Assembly (NCBI GenBank): GCA_002339015.1
Contig: DDJC01000021.1
Span: 1-64,000 of the forward strand
DNA length: 64,000 nt
From: Burkholderiales bacterium UBA1834
GTDB lineage: Bacteria; Pseudomonadota; Gammaproteobacteria; Burkholderiales; Burkholderiaceae_C
Direction: 5' to 3'
Shown here: positions 43,032 to 50,335 of the stretch, one piece after another
Layout: the number at the start of each line of letters is the position of its first letter
Position numbering within the stretch: the stretch's first letter is position 1
The notes under the pieces: generated by a model
Told to the model about the DNA's origin: nothing
Databases searched by the model: none
The model's input: only the letters and a program-made list of their open reading frames with translations
Translations under genes and position numbers: made by a program

Positions 43032-43475
43032 ATGAACCGCGAAGACGTGACCGACCTGATCGTGCAGGCCAAGGTGAAGAAGGGCCTGAAGTGGGCCGAT
43101 GTGGCCACCAAGGTGGGCCTGAGCAAGGAATGGGTGACCGCCGCCTGCCTGGGCCAGATGACGCTGACGGCCGAGCAGGCCGGCGTGATCGCCGAAGTGT
43201 TCGACCTGCCCGACGAAGCGAAGCTGTGGCTGCAGGAAGTGCCCTACAAGGGCTCGCTGCCCACCAGCGTGCCCACCGACCCGCTGATCTACCGCTTCTA
43301 CGAGCTGGTCAACGTGTACGGCACCACCTTCAAGGCATTGATCCATGAAGAGTTCGGCGACGGCATCATGAGCGCCATCGACTTCAAGATGGACCTGCAG
43401 CGCGAGCCCAACCCTGCTGGCGACCGGGTCAGCATCACGATGTCCGGAAAATTCCTGCCTTATAAAACGTACTGA
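43032..43475 (+). CDS. cynS: Cyanase (cyanate hydratase)
   Basis: Enzyme of 147 residues that converts cyanate and bicarbonate to ammonia and CO2. An N-terminal helix-turn-helix-like domain (about 1-75) precedes the catalytic domain. The active-site residues match E. coli Arg96, Glu99 and Ser122 at Arg88, Glu91 (DPLIYRFYELVNVYG) and Ser114 (GDGIMSAIDF). The C-terminal MSGKFLPYKTY is typical. The ribosome site is AGGAG, 8 nt from the ATG. It is the last gene of the operon and gives the transporter its likely substrate. Confidence 0.96.
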   Translation: MNREDVTDLIVQAKVKKGLKWADVATKVGLSKEWVTAACLGQMTLTAEQAGVIAEVFDLPDEAKLWLQEVPYKGSLPTSVPTDPLIYRFYELVNVYGTTFKALIHEEFGDGIMSAIDFKMDLQREPNPAGDRVSITMSGKFLPYKTY

Positions 43476-43482
43476 AGCAGGG

Positions 43483-43508
43483 CTTGCGTGGTCCGGGGAC
43501 CGCGCAAG
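43483..43508 (+). terminator. Hairpin after cynS, probable terminator
   Basis: Nested inverted repeat: a 6-bp outer stem (43483-43488 with 43503-43508) and a 5-bp inner stem (43490-43494 with 43497-43501). There is no immediate T run, so it may stop RNA polymerase or only protect the transcript end. Confidence 0.45.
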
Positions 43509-43565
43509 GTCCGCGCCATGGCCGGTGGGCCCTTTTGTTGGTGAAACCTTAAAAGGAGCACATAC

Positions 43566-44465
43566 ATGGCCTGTGGCTTGCCCATTTCTTCTCCTGTCAT
43601 CCGTCGACGACGACTTCACCTGTCTTCCCTTGAGGCGCTGGGGCGCCCGGGTGGCGCGGCGCTGGCCTGCGTGGTTGCCCTTGCTGCCCTGTCGCCGCCA
43701 TCCATGGCACACGCGCAGGAGGCAGCGGTCGCACCAGCCGCTTCGGCATCGTCACCCGGCCCTGACGCCAGGCCCTGCTGGCGTGGTCAGGTCGGCGCCT
43801 CGATGGCCGCCACCTCGGGCAACACCGACAGCACAACGCTGCTGCTCAACATGGACCTGAACCTCAAGCGGCCTGGTGACAAGACGACGCTGACAGGGCA
43901 TGTCAACGAGGGGCGTACACGCGCGGGGGATGGCGAGCGTCAGACCAGTGCGGCACGCTGGGACCTGAGCGGCCAGTACGACCATGACCTCAACGAAGAC
44001 TGGTTCGGCTTCACCCGCCTGGGTTTCGAGCGTGACCGTGTTACCGACCTGTCGCTGCGCACGCTGGTGGCCGCCGGTCTGGGTTATCACGTGCTCAAGG
44101 GGCCCAAGCACACCTTCGACGTCTCGGCCGGTTTGAGCTACACCGACAGCCGCTGGAATGTCGACACGACGATCGATGACAAGACCGGGCGGCATTTCAC
44201 GAGCGTGGGCCTGTTGCTGGCGGAGGAGTCGTCGCACGAGCTGACCGACGCGGTGACGCTCAAGCAACGGCTGGAGGCCTATCCCGGTGTCACAGGGGCC
44301 AAGTCGAAGCTGTTGCGGTTCAATGCCTCGCTGAACGTGGCAATGACCAAGGCCTTGTCGCTGTCTGTGGGCCTGGTGCACAACTATGACGGTAATGCCG
44401 CTGAAGGGCGGGAGAAGAACGACACGGCCTTGTTCACGGGGGTGAACTTGAAGGTGGGTGGCTAG
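43566..44465 (+). CDS. DUF481 (YdiY-like) outer-membrane beta-barrel protein
   Basis: Protein of 299 residues with AAAAGGAG upstream of the ATG. A long signal region contains a run of basic residues (VIRRRRLHLSS) and a hydrophobic stretch ending in SMAHAQ (~residue 51). The mature part follows the DUF481 pattern: WRGQVGASMAATSGNTDSTTLLLNMDLNLKRPGDKTTLTGHVNEG, then regular amphipathic strands, ending in TALFTGVNLKVGG. DUF481 proteins are salt- or stress-induced barrels of unknown transport role. It is monocistronic, with a strong hairpin after it. Confidence 0.85.
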   Translation: MACGLPISSPVIRRRRLHLSSLEALGRPGGAALACVVALAALSPPSMAHAQEAAVAPAASASSPGPDARPCWRGQVGASMAATSGNTDSTTLLLNMDLNLKRPGDKTTLTGHVNEGRTRAGDGERQTSAARWDLSGQYDHDLNEDWFGFTRLGFERDRVTDLSLRTLVAAGLGYHVLKGPKHTFDVSAGLSYTDSRWNVDTTIDDKTGRHFTSVGLLLAEESSHELTDAVTLKQRLEAYPGVTGAKSKLLRFNASLNVAMTKALSLSVGLVHNYDGNAAEGREKNDTALFTGVNLKVGG

Positions 44466-44489
44466 GCCGACACCACGCTTTTCCAGGCA

Positions 44490-44512
44490 GGAGGCGTTGA
44501 AACAACGCCTCC
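44490..44512 (+). terminator. Hairpin after the DUF481 gene
   Basis: A perfect 10-bp inverted repeat (44490-44499 with 44503-44512) around an AAA loop. Stem strength suggests a terminator, although no T run follows. Confidence 0.55.
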
Positions 44513-44610
44513 TCACTGAAGCGCTGGTGTGCATCGATCTGTGTGTCAGAATGTTTCATCCGGCGTCAACGATGTTGCCGCTGCAGTGTTAACTCAGCTG
44601 TTGGCGAGAG

Positions 44611-45483
44611 ATGTTCAAAATAATCATGGGAGTGGCCGCGGCATTGTCGCTGGCGGCCTGCAGCAACGTGCCCAAATATGTTGCGCTGGATCCTGCCAAT
44701 AAGGCAGCCATCCAATCCATCGATGTCCATCAGATCCTTCCCCAGGACGAGATCTATGTGACGGCCGCCAATCCTGGTGTGTCGGCGGCCATGGGCGGCG
44801 GGCTGATCGGTGCCCTCATCGACTCGCAGATCTCCAAGAGCAGGCAGGCGGGCATCCAGAGCGTGGTGGAGCCGTTCTATGCGTCGGTGGACGACGTGGA
44901 CCTGCGCGAAACCTTCTGGTCAACCGTGGAGCCACAGGTCCGCCAGAGCTTCGCGGGCCAGATCCAGACGGTGCAGACCAGTCCCAGCATCAATGACTTC
45001 TCTGGCCGAAAGAAGGCGGTCGAACAACTCACCACAGGCCAGGGCCTGTTGTTCATTTACACGCGCTACACCTTCACCCCAGACTACAGCCGCCTGGTGA
45101 CATCCACCATGGTGGATCTTTGGAAGGCCGGGGGCACAGAGCCCGTGTTCTCGAACATCTACACCTACCAGTCCAAGGCCATTCCAAGCGCGTCCGGGCT
45201 GTCCGCCTGGTCCGCAGAGCAAGGGCGTTTGTACCGCGAGGCGGTGAAGGAAGGCTCGCGCGAGGTGTCGGCCATGCTGGCCCTGGACGTGGTGACCACG
45301 CCAGGCGGCCAAGGTGCGAGCTCAGCGCCGACCTTGACGCTGGATGCTTCTGGCGGGGCCTTGACGCCTTTCATGGGGCTCCCGCCCTTTCCGGTGAAGG
45401 TCTCGGGCACGCCCCTGGACGCGCGGCCCCAGCGAGCCGTGTTGCGTGATGCAGAGGGCCGGCTGTGGTCTCTCTCCCGTTGA
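44611..45483 (+). CDS. Putative lipoprotein, unknown function
   Basis: Protein of 290 residues. The N-terminus MFKIIMGVAAALSLAACSN is a short lipoprotein signal with the lipobox LAAC (Cys17). A small hydrophobic stretch (AAMGGGLIGALIDSQIS, about 60-76) lies in the mature part. This alanine/glycine-rich segment is common in lipoproteins that sit on or insert in the envelope. The rest is mixed alpha/beta with no recognised catalytic motif. It is followed after 23 bp by another small secreted protein gene, so the two probably work together in the envelope. I do not recognise the family. Confidence 0.75.
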   Translation: MFKIIMGVAAALSLAACSNVPKYVALDPANKAAIQSIDVHQILPQDEIYVTAANPGVSAAMGGGLIGALIDSQISKSRQAGIQSVVEPFYASVDDVDLRETFWSTVEPQVRQSFAGQIQTVQTSPSINDFSGRKKAVEQLTTGQGLLFIYTRYTFTPDYSRLVTSTMVDLWKAGGTEPVFSNIYTYQSKAIPSASGLSAWSAEQGRLYREAVKEGSREVSAMLALDVVTTPGGQGASSAPTLTLDASGGALTPFMGLPPFPVKVSGTPLDARPQRAVLRDAEGRLWSLSR

Positions 45484-45506
45484 CTCCACCAAGATCTGGA
45501 CACGTC

Positions 45507-46103
45507 ATGACAATGAAGAACATGCCCTTGGTGGCCCTGCTGTGTGCGGCCCTCAGCCCTGCTGTGGCCATGGCTGCTGAGAAAGTCACTTTGGTCTACG
45601 AACCCCAGACGGCAGACAACACGCCTCGGCGTCTGGTGTCATCGACGTGCACCGTGGCTTTGGCGCCGGTCCAGGATGGGCGAAACAACCGGGAAACCAT
45701 CGGCCATGAATGGGAGGCCATCGTGGCGGATGGTGCCGTGCCATGGGTCACTGCGGCGGCCGATCGACTGAAGGCGTATGGGTTCGATGTGGTCGAGACC
45801 AGCACGCCGCCGGCAGGCAGCATCGGTCTGGCGCCAACGTTGATCCGTGCATACACCTTCCACGGCCCCATGCGCATCAACGGCATGGTGGCGCTGGACA
45901 GCCGGCTGACACTGCCCAATGGGCAGGTTGAGCAGCGTAAATTTCGCGCATCTGGCAACAAGGCCAACATGGCTGGAAGTGCCAGCGAGTACGTGACTGC
46001 GCTGAACTACGCCATCAATAATTTGATGGACAACGTGGCACAGCAGCTTGCCCCCTTGTGTCCGGGCGGCGCCTTGGCCCAGGCCTCTCAGACGGTGCAG
46101 TAA
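45507..46103 (+). CDS. Putative secreted protein, partner of the upstream lipoprotein
   Basis: Protein of 198 residues. The signal peptide (PLVALLCAALSPAVAMAA) is cleaved near residue 22. An in-frame ATG two codons later is an alternative start. The mature part begins EKVTLVYEPQ and contains two cysteines far apart (STCTVAL and LCPGG) that may form a disulfide. It also contains a strand-rich centre (IRAYTFHGPMRINGMVALDSRL). The C-terminal helix ALNYAINNLMDNVAQQL ends the fold. Together with the lipoprotein encoded 23 bp upstream it looks like a two-gene envelope unit. The function is unknown. Confidence 0.72.
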   Translation: MTMKNMPLVALLCAALSPAVAMAAEKVTLVYEPQTADNTPRRLVSSTCTVALAPVQDGRNNRETIGHEWEAIVADGAVPWVTAAADRLKAYGFDVVETSTPPAGSIGLAPTLIRAYTFHGPMRINGMVALDSRLTLPNGQVEQRKFRASGNKANMAGSASEYVTALNYAINNLMDNVAQQLAPLCPGGALAQASQTVQ

Positions 46104-46116
46104 GGCCGCGAGCCGA

Positions 46117-47451
46117 TCATTTTGCGGGTTGGGCATGGGTCGCGGCATCGGCGCCCATGCTGAGGATCCGGGCTGGATCCATCGGCGTGCTCGCCGTGTC
46201 CCGAGGCCACAAGGCCCACACCCGCAGTGGCTGCTTGGTCCGGCCCGCCTGCGTCAGGGCCTCATCTCCCCAACCCCAGAAGTAGTCGGCGCGCACCGCC
46301 CCCACGATGGCCCCGCCCGTGTCCTGCGCCACCACCAGCCGCTGCAGCGGCCGGGCAGGTGCCGCTGTCGCGCTCCAGGCCTGCGGCTCCGTGCTGTCCA
46401 GCCACACCGGCGTGCCGTAGGGCACCGCGTCGCGGTCTACCGCGATCGAACGGCCGGGCGTCAAGGGGATGCCCTGCGCGCCCACCGGCCCCTGATCGGG
46501 CTGCGTCAGGGGCTCTTCACGGAAGAACACCACACGCGGATTGGCGCGCAGCATCTCCGCCACGCGCTGCGGGTTCGCTGCGGCCCAGCCGCGGATCGAT
46601 GCCCACGATGCCTGGTCCAGCGTCACCGCGCCTTGGTCCACCAGCCAGCGCGCCACCGATTGATAGGGCTGGCTGTTGTGCCCGGCGAAGGCCAGGCGCA
46701 CCTGTTTGGGCTGCCCCTCAGGGGTCAGGTCATCCAGCACGCGGATGCGGGTGGAGCCCTGCACCTGGATCATCAGTGCGTCCAGCGGGTCGGCCACGTA
46801 CATCAGCTCGCGGCCGATCAGCGAGGCACGGGCTTCGGGCAGGGTGTCCAGCTCGGCACGGGTGTAGTGCGGCTTGCGCGTGGCCAGATCGACAGGCGGG
46901 CGGAACAGCGGCGTCTGGAAGGCGCCCACCGGCTTGCGCATGCCGTCGACCTGCGGCTCGAAATAACCCGTCAGCAAGCCCGTGGTCTGGCCGTCGTAGC
47001 TCTGCACTTGCCAAGGGCGCAGGTTGGCTTCCAGCCAGCGGCGCACGGTCTCGTCGCCCGCCTCACGGCCCCAGCCCGCACCCAGCGTGCGGGCCTGGGT
47101 GCACACAGGCAGCCAGTCGCCCGTGGCGCGCTGGCAGCTGCGCCACAGCGCGCTCCAGGCTTCGCCCACGCGGTCCTGTGTCCAGCCAGGCACGGAGGCC
47201 CAGTCGGTGGCCACCCAGCGTGCGCGGGCACGGTTCCAGGCCAGGCTGCCATCGGGCTGGATCTCTGGCGAAGCCGAAGGCTTGTGCAGGCCGGGCACGG
47301 GGGGCTGTGGCTGCGCGGGCGGGATGGGTGTGGCCGGCTGGTGCGTGGGCAACTGGCCGCAGGCGGCCAGGAATGCTGCGATGATGAGGGCCAGAGAGGC
47401 CCGCACCCGGGGGTGCGGCTGGTGATTGCTGCGGAGACGACGACCGATCAT
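46117..47451 (-). CDS. mltA: Membrane-bound lytic murein transglycosylase A
   Basis: Lipoprotein of 444 residues. The start at 47451 gives a signal with lipobox FLAAC; the open frame extends 47 codons further but into a neighbouring gene's region. MltA domain features are TGYFEPQVDGMRKP, GRELMYVADPLDALMIQVQGSTRI, GHNSQPYQSVARWL and the catalytic Asp in the 3D-type region (LVVAQDTGGAIVGAVRADYFWGWG). The enzyme cleaves peptidoglycan glycan strands to anhydromuropeptides at the outer membrane. Its start codon overlaps, on the opposite strand, the start codon of the next small gene. No clear ribosome site precedes it; a GTG at VRASLALIIAAFLAAC would give a shorter signal. Confidence 0.9.
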   Translation of the reverse strand: MIGRRLRSNHQPHPRVRASLALIIAAFLAACGQLPTHQPATPIPPAQPQPPVPGLHKPSASPEIQPDGSLAWNRARARWVATDWASVPGWTQDRVGEAWSALWRSCQRATGDWLPVCTQARTLGAGWGREAGDETVRRWLEANLRPWQVQSYDGQTTGLLTGYFEPQVDGMRKPVGAFQTPLFRPPVDLATRKPHYTRAELDTLPEARASLIGRELMYVADPLDALMIQVQGSTRIRVLDDLTPEGQPKQVRLAFAGHNSQPYQSVARWLVDQGAVTLDQASWASIRGWAAANPQRVAEMLRANPRVVFFREEPLTQPDQGPVGAQGIPLTPGRSIAVDRDAVPYGTPVWLDSTEPQAWSATAAPARPLQRLVVAQDTGGAIVGAVRADYFWGWGDEALTQAGRTKQPLRVWALWPRDTASTPMDPARILSMGADAATHAQPAK

Positions 47452-47614
47452 GTGGCTGATTCTGCTCGAAGCGCTGGCGGCGCTGGCGCTCTTGGTGTTC
47501 TTCGTGTGGTGGACGATGTTCTCGGGGCGCCGCAAGGGCGAGCCGCCGGCGAAGGTGGCCTCACCGCCGCCGCCACCCCCGCGTGATGACACTGGCGGTG
47601 ATACGCCCTCCTAG
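47450..47614 (+). CDS. Small single-pass membrane protein, 54 residues
   Basis: Peptide starting MWLILLEALAALALLVFFVWWTMFSGRRKGEPP: one membrane helix (about 2-23), a positively charged anchor (GRRKGE) and a Pro-rich cytoplasmic tail with six consecutive prolines. A GGAG lies 15 nt before the ATG; a TTG eight codons earlier is an alternative start. The start codon shares two bases with the divergent mltA start. Codon use and the sensible topology support a real gene. The function is unknown; it is reminiscent of small membrane adaptors. Confidence 0.6.
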   Translation: MWLILLEALAALALLVFFVWWTMFSGRRKGEPPAKVASPPPPPPRDDTGGDTPS

Positions 47615-47625
47615 GCGAGCGGGCC

Positions 47626-49824
47626 TCATCGGGCGCGGGGAGGCTTGCCCTCCGGCGTTGGGGCCGGCGCCGTGGCCGCTGCTTCAAGCTGCACCAGCGC
47701 CTGGGCCCGCTCGGCCGCTTCGCGCGCTTCCTTGCGCTTGCTGGGCGGCAGCACGAAGCTGAGGGGGTGGCGCAGGAAGCGCCGGCCCATGGCCTTCCAC
47801 AGGCGCGAGCGGTCCTTCACGCGCACCCCGCGTGAGCGCAGGGCCACGCGCAGGGCCAGCGCAAAGCTCACGCCCACGTTGAACAGGCCCGTCAGCGGGA
47901 TGGCGGCCATGCACCACCAGAACAGCGGGTCGTTCAACGCCGGCCAGCCCAGCGTGCCCAGCGCCGCGGCGATCTGCCCCGTGGACAGTGTCACGTGGCG
48001 CACCTCCAGCGGCAGCCCGAAGAAGGCGGCGATGGACGGCACGAGGCCCAGCATCAGGCCCAGCGACACGTTGGCCGCGAGGCCCGACACGTTGAGCCGC
48101 CACCACCGGGCCCAGCGCGCTGCACGCTCGGGGCCCAGCAGCGCCTGCATGCGCGGATGCCACTGCATGGCGCTGTCGATTCGGTGCCACACGAACCAGT
48201 TCTCGAACCAGCCGGCGAAGATGCTGGAGGTGAACAGCAGGATGCCGGTGAAGGCGGCGAAGAACACCGAGGGGCCCAACAGCGTGAGGCTTTCCAGCGT
48301 GTGGTGCGCTTTCTCTTCGCCGATCAGGGGGTGGCCCAGGGCCCACCAGGCCAGGGCCTGGATGGCCAGCACCACGGGGAACACCAGCATCAGGTTGCCG
48401 ATGATGCCCGCCATCTGCGAGCGGATCAGGTTGGCCACTTCGTCCACGAAGGCGGCTGCGCCCTCCTCGGTGTGCGCCTCGCCCAGCTTGGCGGCCATGG
48501 CCGGGGCGGTCATCGCCGGCTGCTTGGTGGCCACCCGCCAGTGCAGCAGGTAGATGATCACGAAGCTGATGGCGTAGTTCATGCCGGCCGCGAAGCCACC
48601 CCAGAAGGCCGAACCCACCAGCGCCAGCAGGAAGAACTTCAGGAAGGTGGTGCCGGCCAGCACCACCCCGCCGCCCGAGGCCCGCCGCAGCATGTCGAAG
48701 TAGGCCGCCCGGGTGCGGGTGATGTAGTGCTCGCCCGTCTCGGCATTGCGCTCGGCCACCAGGCGGGCCAGCAGCGAGTAGTGCCGGGTGAACAGGGCGC
48801 GCACGCTGCGCCGCTCGGCGCTGTCCTTGATCAGGCCCAGCACCAGGGCACGGATCTCGCGCTGGGGCTGGGGCGCCAGCAGGCAATCCAGCACCTGCTC
48901 GATGCGGCGGCCGCGGGCGCGCAGCTGGTCGATCTGGAAGACCACGTCCACCGATACGCCATAGGCCTCCAGGTGGTCGTGCACACCCACGGCCAGCTGC
49001 ATGCAGTGGTCCAGCAGGCCGCGCAGGTACTGGGCCTGCTGCAGCACGGCGGCACGGCGCTTCTCGTCGGGCACGGGGGCCGGGGCCGGGCGTGAGAAAT
49101 CGGCGGTGCGGGGCATGGCATCGGCCGTGTGCTCGGGCGGCCCGGGCATTTCCGCCTTGGCGACGTCTTCCAGCAGGTCGTGCAGATCTTCGGCGGCGCG
49201 GGCCAGCTGGCCGAAGGTCTGCGTCACCTCTCGGCTGGGGCCATCGCCCATGCGCAGGCGCAGTTCGGGCGACACGCCGGCGGCGCGCACCTGGCTGGCC
49301 AGGATGCTCAGGGCCTCCATGAAGGGCTGGCGCCAGCCCAGCGGGCTGTCCTCGGCGTAGTGCCAGGCCTGGCTGAACAGGTCGCCCAGGCGCCCCATCG
49401 TGGCCTCGTCGAGCTGGGCGATCCAGAGCGGATCACGGTCCAGGTCGAACAGCAGGCCGAACAGGGTGGACAGCTCGCGCGTCTCGGGGCTGGAGGGCAG
49501 CAGCTTGCGGCGCATGCGCTCGCCGAACTCGCTCATGAAGGCCGCGCGCGGCGCGAAGCCGTGGTCGGCCAGCAGGCTGGTGAAGTGCAGGTCGCGCAGG
49601 CAGGCGGCCAGCAGGGCCACCACGCGGCGGCGGGCCTTGGGGTGGTCGCCCACATGGCGCACCACATACTGCAGGCCGGAGACGGGCTCGCCCTGGCGCA
49701 CCCAGCGCAGCACCTCGATCAGCCACAGGTGACGTTGGGCGGCGGACCCTTGATGAGGGGCGTTCTCCAGCAGTTGGTCGATGCTGGTGGGCGGTTTGGC
49801 GCGGGAAAACAGTCGAAATGCCAT
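47626..49824 (-). CDS. Gcr-type 'site-specific recombinase' family membrane protein
   Basis: Protein of 732 residues. It matches the PF10136-type family, annotated as site-specific recombinase from a Neisseria protein (Gcr). The N-terminal ~380 residues are soluble and helical, with the family opening SIDQLLENAPHQGSAAQRHLWLIEVLRWVRQG. The C-terminal half has six or more membrane helices (for example GGVVLAGTTFLKFFLLALVGSAFWGGFAAGMNY, SVFFAAFTGILLFTSSIFAGWFENW and VSLGLMLGLVPSIAAFFGLPLEVRHVTLS). None of the catalytic residues of tyrosine or serine recombinases is seen, so the inherited name is doubtful and a membrane function is more likely. It ends in a Pro/Ala/Arg tail. Confidence 0.85.
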   Translation of the reverse strand: MAFRLFSRAKPPTSIDQLLENAPHQGSAAQRHLWLIEVLRWVRQGEPVSGLQYVVRHVGDHPKARRRVVALLAACLRDLHFTSLLADHGFAPRAAFMSEFGERMRRKLLPSSPETRELSTLFGLLFDLDRDPLWIAQLDEATMGRLGDLFSQAWHYAEDSPLGWRQPFMEALSILASQVRAAGVSPELRLRMGDGPSREVTQTFGQLARAAEDLHDLLEDVAKAEMPGPPEHTADAMPRTADFSRPAPAPVPDEKRRAAVLQQAQYLRGLLDHCMQLAVGVHDHLEAYGVSVDVVFQIDQLRARGRRIEQVLDCLLAPQPQREIRALVLGLIKDSAERRSVRALFTRHYSLLARLVAERNAETGEHYITRTRAAYFDMLRRASGGGVVLAGTTFLKFFLLALVGSAFWGGFAAGMNYAISFVIIYLLHWRVATKQPAMTAPAMAAKLGEAHTEEGAAAFVDEVANLIRSQMAGIIGNLMLVFPVVLAIQALAWWALGHPLIGEEKAHHTLESLTLLGPSVFFAAFTGILLFTSSIFAGWFENWFVWHRIDSAMQWHPRMQALLGPERAARWARWWRLNVSGLAANVSLGLMLGLVPSIAAFFGLPLEVRHVTLSTGQIAAALGTLGWPALNDPLFWWCMAAIPLTGLFNVGVSFALALRVALRSRGVRVKDRSRLWKAMGRRFLRHPLSFVLPPSKRKEAREAAERAQALVQLEAAATAPAPTPEGKPPRAR

Positions 49825-49836
49825 GCAGTGCCCGGC

Positions 49837-50211
49837 TCAGTGCAGCGACTGCGCACGTGACAGCACGAAGGCCGGGATGGGCGATTCAAACCAGCGGGCG
49901 TCCTCGGACATGCAGAAGTAAGTGCCCTGCATGGTGCCCTGGGGCGTGTTCAGGCGCGTCCAGCTGGTGTACTCGAACTGCTCGCCGGGCTGCAGCAGGG
50001 GCTGCTGACCGATCACGGCCAGGCCGCGGACCTCTTCGACATGCCCGGTGGCGTCGGTGATGACCCAGTGTCGGCCGACAAGCTGTGCCGGCACGTCGCC
50101 CGTGTTGGCGATGGTGACGGTATAGGACCAGGCGTACTCGTGCCGGGTCGGATCGCTGTGCTCTTCGAGGTAGTTGGGGACCACGGAGCAGGTGAATTGG
50201 GGCTGACTCAT
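49837..50211 (-). CDS. apaG: ApaG family protein (DUF525)
   Basis: Protein of 124 residues. The ATG at 50211 gives the usual ApaG start. Fold hallmarks are EYAWSYTVTIANTGDVPAQLVGRHWVITDATGHVEEVRGLAVIGQQPLLQPGEQFEYTSWTRLNTPQGTMQGTYFCMSEDA. It is a fibronectin-III-like small beta protein of the cytoplasm, linked genetically to divalent cation efflux and to diadenosine tetraphosphate metabolism, with unclear molecular role. It lies 12 bp upstream of the Gcr-type gene on the same strand. Confidence 0.93.
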   Translation of the reverse strand: MSQPQFTCSVVPNYLEEHSDPTRHEYAWSYTVTIANTGDVPAQLVGRHWVITDATGHVEEVRGLAVIGQQPLLQPGEQFEYTSWTRLNTPQGTMQGTYFCMSEDARWFESPIPAFVLSRAQSLH

Positions 50212-50335
50212 GGGTTGGGATTCTAGGCAGGCCCGCCGGGCGGGTGCTGAACAATACCCCACGGCGTCATGGGGCTGTCATCCAGGCTTGGCACGCTGGC
50301 GCCCGTCACACATGTCACGAAAGGGAGTGGTGATC

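Noticed and set aside
46048..47586. Plus-strand open frame of 512 codons opposite mltA
   Set aside because: Antisense shadow of a clear MltA gene.
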